Positions 35,096 to 42,410 of a stretch of DNA of 64,000 bases are shown here, piece after piece. Made by a program: the position numbers and the translations under genes. Location: assembly GCA_963668655.2 (NCBI GenBank), contig CAXXPQ010000003.1, positions 124,001-188,000 of the forward strand, written 5' to 3'. Position 1 is the first letter of the stretch. Each line of letters opens with the position of its first letter. The stretch is from G963668655 sp963668655 (lineage in GTDB: Bacteria; Myxococcota_A; SURF-8). The notes beneath the pieces were generated by a model. It was given only the letters and a program-made list of their open reading frames with translations, was not told the DNA's origin and searched no databases.

Positions 35096-36331
35096 TCATC
35101 CCAAAAGATCCAGAACCGCTTCCACGACCTTGGGATCGAAATGACTCCCCGCGTATCGACGAATCTCTTTCAGGGCTTGCTTCCATTCCTTCCGGCGCTG
35201 GTAGGGCCGATCGGAAGTCATGGCGTCCAAAGCATCCGCCACCCGGACGATTCGCGCCGGCCGGGGAATCGCATCCCCCTTCAATCCTTCCGGATAGCCG
35301 CTGCCGTCCCAGTTTTCATGGTGATAGCGAACCACCGTGGCCACGTCCGACATGTTGCGGACCCGCCCGAGAAGGTCCGAACCGACCACCGGATGATAGC
35401 GGATCAGCTGGACTTCACTGTCTTCCAGACGATCGCTTTTCCCGAGCAGCGAACGGCGAAGGGCCACCTCGCCCATGTTTTGCAGATACGCCCCCCAGAC
35501 CGCCAGCGTACGATCTTCGTCCGAGAGTTTCATCTCATCCGCGATGCGCATGACCATCTCGGCCGTTCGCGTGGAATGCCCCTTGGAGTACAGATCGTTG
35601 CGGCTGTCGATCATTTCCCCGAGCCCCGCCAGGGTTTTCCCCCAGTCGTGAACGCCCCCGACCAGGTCCAAGCCGTCCAGTTCCCGGCAAATGACCTCCA
35701 CTTCCTCCGTGATTTTCTCGGGTTGAAGCAGATTGCCGAACGGCAGATCGGACCGCAGCAGATCCTCCAGAGATTTCACCAGAGACTCGGAATAATCCTC
35801 GTCCACCAGCGGGTGAAGATTCAGCATCACGTCGTCGAGCGTCTCGCACAGATCGGCGCGAATGGTGAGATCGACCTGATCGGCCAGACGGAGAATCTGG
35901 GCCCCCATATCGATCTCCTCGCCCTTCAATCCTCCGGGATAACCGCTGCCGTTGACCGCCTCGTGGTGGTGTCGGACAAGGAAGGCGACCTCGCGCAGTC
36001 CGGGAAGCCTCCGCAGGGCTTCGTACCCGGCCAACGGGTGGAAAAACAGATGAATCTGGGATTTCTGTCCCAGCACGGCCGGAGCATCGGTGAGTTCGTG
36101 GACGATGTGCCGTCGAAAGCGGATCGCGCCGCAGTCGGCCAGAAGTCCCGCGATAAACACGAAAGGGGCCTCGAAGGAAGCCAGCCGCCGGGCGAGATGG
36201 TAAGCGACGGCCGCCACCCGCCAGGAATGATAAAGCTGGACGTTGCGCTCCATATCCAGCATCAAACCGACGCTGGCGTACAGTTGCACGAAATTGGGCT
36301 TTCCGCCGTTGGAAGACGAGTATTCAGCCAT
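35096..36331 (-). CDS. Tandem HD-GYP-like protein with degenerate active sites
   Basis: 411 residues with two HD-GYP-like modules. The first (about 30-190) keeps HHHEAVNGSGYPGGLKGEEI but has AD where the HD dyad should be (LLADCGAIR). The second (about 235-405) keeps RYHHENWDGSGYPEGLKGD and ADALDAMTSDRPY, but the HD position reads LQNMGEV. Real HD-GYP phosphodiesterases hydrolyse c-di-GMP with a bimetal site using the HD pair; with both lost, this looks like a c-di-GMP-binding or protein-interaction module rather than an enzyme. No signal or membrane helix. Confidence 0.8.
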   Translation of the reverse strand: MAEYSSSNGGKPNFVQLYASVGLMLDMERNVQLYHSWRVAAVAYHLARRLASFEAPFVFIAGLLADCGAIRFRRHIVHELTDAPAVLGQKSQIHLFFHPLAGYEALRRLPGLREVAFLVRHHHEAVNGSGYPGGLKGEEIDMGAQILRLADQVDLTIRADLCETLDDVMLNLHPLVDEDYSESLVKSLEDLLRSDLPFGNLLQPEKITEEVEVICRELDGLDLVGGVHDWGKTLAGLGEMIDSRNDLYSKGHSTRTAEMVMRIADEMKLSDEDRTLAVWGAYLQNMGEVALRRSLLGKSDRLEDSEVQLIRYHPVVGSDLLGRVRNMSDVATVVRYHHENWDGSGYPEGLKGDAIPRPARIVRVADALDAMTSDRPYQRRKEWKQALKEIRRYAGSHFDPKVVEAVLDLLG

Positions 36332-36422
36332 GATGCGGCACTCCGTGAATCCTTTTCAGACGGTTATGCTACACGGCAAGGAGACAGAAGGCAAATACTT
36401 TGAAAAACGCGGCCCAAACCGG

Positions 36423-36459
36423 AGAAAAAAAAAGAAACGGCGGGCTCCATGACCCGCCG
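36423..36459 (-). terminator. Strong terminator of the cyclophilin gene
   Basis: Stem CGGCGGG/CCCGCCG (36438-36444 with 36453-36459); on the minus strand it is followed by a T-rich tract of about 14 bases with one C. Confidence 0.85.
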
Positions 36460-36485
36460 TCCCGCGTGCATCGATCGTATGACGA

Positions 36486-37184
36486 TCATTTCTTTCGGGA
36501 CATCTTCGTAATCTCGACGGTCTGCTTGGGGCAGTCCTTCGGGAAGGGGCCGCAGGGGCCGGTTTCGCCGGCCTTGATCTTGTTCACCACATCCATCCCG
36601 GAGACGACTTTTCCAAAAACGGCATACCCGTAGCCGCGGGGATCCTTGCTTGTATGGTTGAGGAAATCGTTGTTCTTCACGTTGATGAAGAACTGGCTGG
36701 TGGCGCTGTCCACAACTCCGGTGCGGGCCATGGCGACCGTTCCAAGATCGTTTTTCAGACCGTTGTCCGCCTCGTTCTTGATCGGCTGGCGCGTGTCCTT
36801 GCGCTGAAGATCTTTTGTAAATCCACCGCCCTGGATCATGAAATTATTGATGACACGGTGGAAGATGGTGCCTGCGTAGAAACCGGAATCGACGTACTCG
36901 AGGAAATTCTTGACGGAGATGGGCGCTTTGTCGGGATTCAGTTCGATTTCGATCACGCCTTGGTTGGTTTCCATGACCACGACGGGCCGTTCACCCGGTT
37001 TGAATTCGCTCACGACGTTCTCCTTGTTTTGCTTTGCCACTTCCGGCTGAGTTTTTTTCGCCGCCGGGGCCTTTTCCTTCGCCTCGGTCGCCGCCTTGGC
37101 CGTGCCATTGTCCTTGGGCTGTTCCGTGCAGCCCATGGCGAAAACAAGCGCGAATATCGCAAGAATCCAGAGTGTTTTCCGCAT
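36486..37184 (-). CDS. Cyclophilin-type peptidyl-prolyl isomerase lipoprotein
   Basis: 232 residues from ATG 37184, chosen because GGAGG lies nine bases ahead. A lipoprotein signal (LWILAIFALVFAMGC) is followed by a Lys/Ala-rich linker (about 20-60) and a full cyclophilin domain with IFHRVINNFMIQGGG, MARTGVVDSATSQFFINV and GYAVFGKVVSGMDVV. It catalyses cis-trans isomerisation of proline bonds in the periplasm, anchored by lipid. Single gene with its own promoter and terminator. Confidence 0.92.
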   Translation of the reverse strand: MRKTLWILAIFALVFAMGCTEQPKDNGTAKAATEAKEKAPAAKKTQPEVAKQNKENVVSEFKPGERPVVVMETNQGVIEIELNPDKAPISVKNFLEYVDSGFYAGTIFHRVINNFMIQGGGFTKDLQRKDTRQPIKNEADNGLKNDLGTVAMARTGVVDSATSQFFINVKNNDFLNHTSKDPRGYGYAVFGKVVSGMDVVNKIKAGETGPCGPFPKDCPKQTVEITKMSRKK

Positions 37185-37229
37185 GCTTACCATCCTCCGA
37201 AAAAGGTTCGTCCATAGAATTTGGCCCAT

Positions 37230-37259
37230 ATTATGGCCGATGGCTTCCCCTTAACGCAA
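37230..37259 (-). promoter_or_regulatory. Promoter of the cyclophilin gene
   Basis: Minus strand TTGCGT (37259-37254), 18-base spacer, CATAAT (37235-37230). Confidence 0.5.
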
Positions 37260-37365
37260 GGAACTTTTTCGATTTTCCGACACAAGAGAGAGCCGAGCCT
37301 GCCATGGGCATACCCCATCCACTGGATGGCGCTATGGACGTTGGAGGAGAGTCTTTGTTTTGGAC

Positions 37366-37407
37366 AAAAAAAACGGCATTTTCAGCCTGTTAGCCGAAAA
37401 TGCCGTT
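37366..37407 (-). terminator. Terminator after the tRNA genes
   Basis: A 15-base stem with one mismatch (37372-37386 with 37393-37407), 6-base loop, then eight T on the minus strand. It ends the tRNA-Gln/tRNA-Glu transcript. Confidence 0.88.
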
Positions 37408-37420
37408 CGTAAAGATACCT

Positions 37421-37495
37421 TGGCGACCCCAGCGGGAATTGAACCCGCGTTACCGGCTTGAGAGGCCGGCGTCCTAACCGCTAGACGATGGGGTC
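37421..37495 (-). tRNA. tRNA-Glu (CUC)
   Basis: 75-base cloverleaf on the minus strand with the 3' CCA encoded. Acceptor stem GACCCCA/TGGGGTC; anticodon loop CTCTCAA between CCGGC and GCCGG gives anticodon CUC. TPsiC arm GCGGG-TTCAATT-CCCGC. Confidence 0.95.
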
Positions 37496-37530
37496 TTGGC
37501 GTATTTCAAGGGCGTAGCCCTGTAATTCAA

Positions 37531-37604
37531 TGGTTCGGGGACTAGGATTCGAACCTAGACTGGCGGGGCCAGAACCCGCTGTCCTGCCATTAGACTATCC
37601 CCGA
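37531..37604 (-). tRNA. tRNA-Gln (CUG)
   Basis: 74-base cloverleaf on the minus strand, CCA encoded. Acceptor stem TCGGGGA/TCCCCGA; anticodon loop TTCTGGC between GCGGG and CCCGC gives CUG. Its first base directly follows the stop codon of the upstream protein gene, 35 bases before tRNA-Glu. Confidence 0.95.
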
Positions 37605-37994
37605 TCATTTCTTCGGTCGGCTTCTCTTCCTGGACGTCTTCGAAGCCTTCTCTTCCTTTTCCCAACAATAAACGTAGACGGTGCCGTGTATGTCACTGAC
37701 GTTCGCCCCCGCCCATCGTCCGCCTTTGTTACGGTTTTCGTAATAGAGAGACTGAACGCCGGGAATGACCACCGATGTCGTCCGCTTGATTCCGGAAACG
37801 CCGCGATAGGTTCTTCTGTAGAACTTTCGGGCGAATTCCCAGGGCTTCGTTAATTTGTAACGGTTGTCACCGACCTTGACGGCCGTGTGAGGAACCTTGA
37901 AGCCAAGACAGGATTTCTCCGCAGAGGCATCGGGCGGAAAGAGCCAGACCGTGAGAATGAAAAGTAAAAGAACGATTGTGTTTCGCTGAGTCAT
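37605..37994 (-). CDS. Small secreted protein, stop codon abutting tRNA-Gln
   Basis: 129 residues from ATG 37994 (GAGG five bases ahead; an in-frame GTG at 38000 is less likely). Signal peptide with core IVLLLFILTVWLF, cleavage after SAEK or DASA at about 24. The mature part holds two Cys (KSCLGF and YVYCWEK) and a very basic C-terminus (KTSRKRSRPKK). No family recognised. The stop TGA (37607-37605) touches the first base of tRNA-Gln, so mRNA and tRNAs must share a transcript unless an internal promoter lies in the coding region. Confidence 0.7.
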   Translation of the reverse strand: MTQRNTIVLLLFILTVWLFPPDASAEKSCLGFKVPHTAVKVGDNRYKLTKPWEFARKFYRRTYRGVSGIKRTTSVVIPGVQSLYYENRNKGGRWAGANVSDIHGTVYVYCWEKEEKASKTSRKRSRPKK

Positions 37995-38020
37995 CGTCAC
38001 CTCGATAACCGTGAGGGCTT

Positions 38021-38048
38021 ACTTTAGCCATTCTGCCCCGCTTGTCAA
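38021..38048 (-). promoter_or_regulatory. Promoter of the secreted protein-tRNA unit
   Basis: Minus strand TTGACA (38048-38043), 16-base spacer, TAAAGT (38026-38021), 27 bases ahead of ATG 37994. Confidence 0.6.
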
Positions 38049-38100
38049 GAATTTTAATCCGAAAACCGCATTTTTCTCGCGCCGGTTTTCAGGAAAGAAG

Positions 38101-38131
38101 TTGACAGAAAACGAATTCCATTGAAAATACT
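38101..38131 (+). promoter_or_regulatory. Possible promoter of the membrane HExxH gene
   Basis: TTGACA (38101-38106) with AATACT (38126-38131) after a long 19-base spacer; divergent from the promoter at 38021-38048. Confidence 0.4.
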
Positions 38132-38178
38132 CTAAGACGCGCTGAATCACAACCCTTTTCCCGGCGGACAGGTAACGA

Positions 38179-39039
38179 ATGAGCTTTCTATCCACAATCG
38201 GAGATGTCGCGCTTCGCGTATTATTGACGACGTTTTCCCTGATCGCCACCACCATTCTGCCCACCATCATCCTCTGCGTTCTCCTTCTCGTCATCGGACG
38301 GTGGATGAACCGGCGTCTTTTCAAATCCTTCGGATGGAAAGGCGTGATAGCCCTGGCCTGGCTGGGGACTCCCGTCCATGAATTTTCCCACGTCATCGGC
38401 TGCTGGCTGGGGAGAAACGACGTGGAGGAATTCGCCCTTTTTCATCCGGATAAAACCAGCGGCTCGCTGGGGTTCGTCAAGCACAGTTACGACCGGAACA
38501 GTTTTTACCAGCGCGTCATCGGAAACACCCTGGCGGCGGTCGCTCCCTTTTTCGGCGGTGCCGTAGCCATCTACCTTCTGACCTTGACGTTCTACCCTTC
38601 CCTGCTTTCGATTCCGGAAAACGCCCCTTCTTTTTCATGGAGCGAACTGGCCCGTCTGGACGGAATTCTGGAATTTTCCCAAGCTTGGATTCTACAGATC
38701 AAACGATTTTTCCTGACGCTCTTCGCCTCGCAAAACCTGGGTCGCCCGCAATTCTGGCTTTATCTTTTCGCCATGATTTCCGTGGCCGCTCACCTCAGTC
38801 CGTCGGCCAGCGATTTCGAGGGATTCTGGGGGCCCGTCGCCGTTCTGTTTCTTCTCGTTTTCGTGCTCAACGCCCTTCTCGTGGCTTTCGACCGGACGAA
38901 TCTGCTCAGCACGTTCAGCCTCACGGCGGGCATCGCGACACTCAACGCCCTTCTGATTCTTTCGTTTTTCTTTCTTCTTGCGGGAGCCATCGCCGTGGGG
39001 ATCGTCACCTACACGTTCGACGCCCTTTTTTCGAAGTGA
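38179..39039 (+). CDS. Polytopic membrane protein with HEFSH zinc-peptidase motif
   Basis: 286 residues with about six to seven hydrophobic helices. HEFSH at 67-71, in a hydrophobic context (TPVHEFSHVIGCWLG), is the HExxH zinc motif of membrane-embedded metalloproteases such as the M50 class. A second motif of M50 (NxxPxxxLDG type) is not evident, so it may be a divergent or non-proteolytic relative. Long hydrophilic stretch at about 75-105. Ten bases separate its end from the convergent kinase gene. Substrate unknown. Confidence 0.7.
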   Translation: MSFLSTIGDVALRVLLTTFSLIATTILPTIILCVLLLVIGRWMNRRLFKSFGWKGVIALAWLGTPVHEFSHVIGCWLGRNDVEEFALFHPDKTSGSLGFVKHSYDRNSFYQRVIGNTLAAVAPFFGGAVAIYLLTLTFYPSLLSIPENAPSFSWSELARLDGILEFSQAWILQIKRFFLTLFASQNLGRPQFWLYLFAMISVAAHLSPSASDFEGFWGPVAVLFLLVFVLNALLVAFDRTNLLSTFSLTAGIATLNALLILSFFFLLAGAIAVGIVTYTFDALFSK

Positions 39040-39048
39040 TCGCGCGGG

Positions 39049-40821
39049 CTACAGAGAATTCAGCAGTTCGCGGATGCGCCCGGCGTCCTTGGCGCCGGGT
39101 GAAAGGCGCAGGTAGGACTTGAAGCTGTTTTTGGCGTTCTTGTTCTTGCCCAGTTTCATGTACGCCATACCGAGTTTCTTGTGGACATTGGGAGAATTCG
39201 GATTGTAGTCCCTTGATTTCTTATAGTGCGAGATGGCCTTTTCCGTGTCTCCGGAACGTAGCGCCTTGTTCCCTTTTTCGTAATAATCCAGTGCCTTCGC
39301 CTGCTTTTCCTGAGCGCTCAGCGTCTTGCCCGATTCCGTTTTCGCGGGGGACGCAGGCTCGGTCTTGGGTTCCTCTTTCGCCTCCGCAACATCCTCCTCG
39401 ACCGCCTCTTCCTTCGCTTCGGGACTCTCCTTTTTGCCCTGGTTGATCTTGATTTCCTGATCCGCCGTGGCGACCTCTCCCAACGTTCCGCCCCGATCGG
39501 CCTCCCCCATCTTATCCTTGCCGTCTCCCGACAGGAGGAAGAAGAGCAAGCCGCCGATGATGGCGACAAGCCCCACGGCCCCCCCGATCATCATTCCCAG
39601 TTTCGAGGATCCTTCCGAAGGCGTGTCCTCGATCGTAATGGCCGAACTCTTCTCCACCAGGGTCGGCGCCTGCGCCGGGGCGCTGTCCTGGACCGTGTGC
39701 ACCGGAGGCGTCGCATCGGCCTGCGCCAGCGTGGCGTGGGGAACCGGAGAAGGAGGCGGGACCGACGCATCGCCCCCACCCGCCGGAGTGGAAGGGGAAA
39801 CGCCTCCCATGACCATGGTGCCTCCCCTGGGAACGGAAGTCGGCGCTTCCGCGCTTTCCGGGCCTTTCATGGCGCGCTCAATGGCCGACTTCATGGCCAG
39901 GGCGTTTTTGAATCGGAAATCCTTTTCCTTCGCCATGGCCTTCAGGGCGATTTCTTCCAGCATCGGATGGATCTGGAGATCCGGACGCACTTCGGAAGGA
40001 CGCTGCGGATCGTCGCGGATATGCATGCCCAGAATCGCCTGGTAGGTATTGGCGCAGAACGGGACGCGCCCCACGAGCATCTCGAAAAGAATGCAACCCA
40101 CGGAGTAGATATCCGTTCTCGGATCCAGATCCTGCCCCATGGCCTGCTCGGGAGACATGTACTCGGGGGTGCCGCAAACCATGCCCTGCATGGTCAAGGC
40201 CGGCTGATTCGGATCCCGCTCCTGGAGTTTGGCGATGCCGAAATCGAGAACTTTCACGAAGTCCTCTTCCTCGGCGCGTTTAATCAACATGATGTTTTCG
40301 GGCTTGAGATCCCGGTGGATGATCTTGTTTTCGTGCGCTTCATGCAGGACGGAAAGAATCTGTCCGACGATGTGAACCACTCTTTTCGTGGACAGCGGAA
40401 ACTCGGTTCGGATCACATCGGCCAGTTCCTTGCCCTTCAGGTTTTCCATAACGATATACTGCGCGCCGTCTTCCGTCTGTCCGAAATCGATGATCGCGAT
40501 GGAATTGGGGTGATCCAGGCGCGAGGCCGACCAGGCTTCCCGCTGGAAGCGCTTCACCTGCGTGTCGTTCTGGAGGAGATCCTTGTGGAGAATCTTTATC
40601 GCGACGATCTTGTTCAGGGACAACTGCTCGGCACGGTACACCTTGCCCATACCGCCGTCGCCCAGATGATCCAGAACCAGGAACTTTCCCTCCAACTGCT
40701 TGCCGATATACGGATCTTTCTTCTCGGCATCCTGACTCAGAGCGGCCAGGTTTTCTCCGCATCCCGGGCAGAAACGGGCGTCATCGGGATTCTCGCGACC
40801 GCATTTGGGACAATCGATCAA
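39049..40821 (-). CDS. Ser/Thr protein kinase with zinc ribbon and C-terminal TPRs
   Basis: The start is taken as TTG 40821, because GGAGG sits seven bases ahead and the protein then opens IDCPKCGREN, as related proteins do; ATG 40839 has no ribosome site. Order: zinc ribbon (CPKCG and CPGCG), Hanks-type kinase domain with LGDGGMGKVYRA, the VAIK lysine, HRDLKPEN and DFG, a Pro/Ala-rich linker, one membrane helix (MMIGGAVGLVAIIGGLLFFLL), an acidic stretch and TPRs at the C-terminus. The kinase is cytoplasmic with the TPRs outside the inner membrane. Architecture is typical of myxobacterial-type genomes. Confidence 0.9.
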   Translation of the reverse strand: MIDCPKCGRENPDDARFCPGCGENLAALSQDAEKKDPYIGKQLEGKFLVLDHLGDGGMGKVYRAEQLSLNKIVAIKILHKDLLQNDTQVKRFQREAWSASRLDHPNSIAIIDFGQTEDGAQYIVMENLKGKELADVIRTEFPLSTKRVVHIVGQILSVLHEAHENKIIHRDLKPENIMLIKRAEEEDFVKVLDFGIAKLQERDPNQPALTMQGMVCGTPEYMSPEQAMGQDLDPRTDIYSVGCILFEMLVGRVPFCANTYQAILGMHIRDDPQRPSEVRPDLQIHPMLEEIALKAMAKEKDFRFKNALAMKSAIERAMKGPESAEAPTSVPRGGTMVMGGVSPSTPAGGGDASVPPPSPVPHATLAQADATPPVHTVQDSAPAQAPTLVEKSSAITIEDTPSEGSSKLGMMIGGAVGLVAIIGGLLFFLLSGDGKDKMGEADRGGTLGEVATADQEIKINQGKKESPEAKEEAVEEDVAEAKEEPKTEPASPAKTESGKTLSAQEKQAKALDYYEKGNKALRSGDTEKAISHYKKSRDYNPNSPNVHKKLGMAYMKLGKNKNAKNSFKSYLRLSPGAKDAGRIRELLNSL

Positions 40822-40877
40822 GACCGAACCTCCATCCACTGAATAGAATTATGCGTCATTGGGAACAAGCCCTGGAC

Positions 40878-40905
40878 ATTTTACCCCAACCATGGTCAAT
40901 CTCAA
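40878..40905 (-). promoter_or_regulatory. Promoter of the Ser/Thr kinase gene
   Basis: Minus strand TTGAGA (40905-40900), 16-base spacer, TAAAAT (40883-40878). Confidence 0.5.
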
Positions 40906-41009
40906 GGAAAAAGAGGACGGGATCGACCGACGGAAGCGAATTCAGAAAGTCCGTAAAGAGGCGGGGCCTCGAACTCGCTTAAAACGCAAAAAACCCCGAC
41001 CGGGTCATA

Positions 41010-42102
41010 TAGCGGTTCTTAATCATTTTTAGCCACCGCATATGGATTTGCAGATCAGTGGGTTGTCCTGCATGAATTTCAGTTTTTCGGCGAGATAATC
41101 CGTCAGTTCATCGTGTTTGCGCGCTACGAATCGGGTAAAGAACGTCTGCTTCAAGTAGAGCCAGATCCGCTCAATCGGATTGAAATCCGGTGAGTAGGGA
41201 GGCAAATACAGCGGCTCGATTCGACCCCAGTTAAGGGATTTCACTTTATGCCAACTCGCGTTGTCCATGATCATCACCACACGCTTTTTCCCGAGGTGAG
41301 GCTGGAGCATATCCAAAAATATCTGAAAGGTCTCACGATTGACTTCTGGCAGGATCAGACTGAAAAGCCGTCCATCCGCCGGTCGCACCGCCCCCACCAC
41401 GTTGTCCTTGATATGATTGCCCGTAAACGGAATCGTCAGGCGCGAACCACGCCTGGCCAATAAGCGTCTTGGTTTGGGATCGCCCATCACGCCCGATTCG
41501 TCCTGATACCAGATCTCGATTTTCGGATCGGACTTGAGCGCGGATAAAAGCTTGCGAAAGCGGGCGCGCATGGCCTCGTCCTGCTTGTCGGGCCACGGAC
41601 GCGGGCGCAAGTAGCGATAGCCCATCTGCCGCAGCACGTAGCAGACCTGGGAATAACTGATCTCTAATCGGTGTTTTTTTTAAGCCAGCCCGTAATCGCA
41701 ATCGCCGTGACCGTTCTGCCGTTGATCTCGCGCTTGATTTCGACGATCTCCTCGATCTCGGCACGCATGTCGTTCGTTACCTTGGACCAGGAACCGATGC
41801 TTCGGCTTTTCAAAAATTCCTTTCCTCCCTCGTCCCAACGGGCGCGCCAGTTTCGGACCGTGGCTTTGCAAACGCCGACGACCTCGGCCACATCCTTACG
41901 TTTGTAACCCTTCATGAGCAGCCGGATCGCATTGAGTTTACAGGCAAGTTTCGGGTCTTTCTCCGATTTGTACCAACGCTCAACGTCGTCCAGACTTCCC
42001 CATTTCATATCTGGTGGTTTGAAAGCAGGCATACGATATGCCTAGCATATTTTGAATGGAATTAATACTCGAAAAGTGGCTAAAAATGATTAATAGGGAC
42101 TC
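41010..42102 (-). mobile_element. IS630-type insertion sequence, 1093 bp
   Basis: Imperfect terminal inverted repeats share the core TTAATCATTTTTAGCCAC (41019-41036 and, reversed, 42076-42093), each nine bases in from its end. TA duplications flank it (41008-41009 and 42103-42104), as expected for IS630-family transposition. It carries one transposase gene in two frames and sits inside repeat copy B, whose uninterrupted relative confirms the empty site. Confidence 0.85.
41029..42032 (-). CDS. IS630-family transposase, two frames joined by -1 frameshift
   Basis: First frame 42032-41664: 122 residues with a helix-turn-helix (YKRKDVAEVVGVCKATVRNWRARW). Second frame, to 41029: DDE nuclease domain with QDESG, MIMDNASWHK and PPYSPDFNPIERIW. 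At 41681-41674 the minus strand has eight A (CTT-AAAAAAAA-CAC). Slipping back one base gives KKKHRLEISYSQVCYVLRQMGY, cleanly joining the two domains into about 334 residues, the usual IS630 length. Programmed -1 frameshifting at A-runs is known in this family; alternatively this is a decayed copy. Confidence 0.85.
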
Positions 42103-42103
42103 T

Positions 42104-42410
42104 AGTCCCTGTAACAAAGGACGAAGGGCCTCGGACATCCGCACCGAAAACGATTCATATCTTGTTGATATCACGGGAGATTCTTCCACGATCATCATTT
42201 TGACGCCCGGCGATGAAAAACGCTCGAAACCACTCCTTTTGACGTGCGGTCCGGGTGAACGCAAAAAGAAGAGAAAACCGAATCATATCGGCAGGTTCCA
42301 CGTGAAAAACGGTCCACCCGGACGAAAGCCCAAAAACGGACCGAAATCGAGCCGAGCGACCGAAGGGCCCGGAGAGGGAAATTGGATGCGTTTTCGAACT
42401 CGCTCCTTAA
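42104..42410. other. Gap between the IS and the barrel gene
   Basis: Holds the right part of repeat copy B (to about 42400). No other gene or RNA is recognised. Confidence 0.5.

Larger units (their letters stand above)
40965..42400 (+). repeat. Dispersed repeat, copy B (split by an IS element)
   Basis: Same element as the minus strand of 13590-13970, here on the plus strand. The left part (40965-41009) ends with CCCCGACCGGGTCA-TA and the right part (42103 to about 42400) starts TAGTCCCTGTAAC and contains CCGGGTGAACGCAAAAA and CGAAATCGAG. Joining the parts with one TA gives six bases between GGGTCA and CTGTAAC, the same count as between GGGTCA and CTGTTAC in copy A. No convincing gene in the right part; a frame with CGPGERK is shared with copy A. 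Confidence 0.65.
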
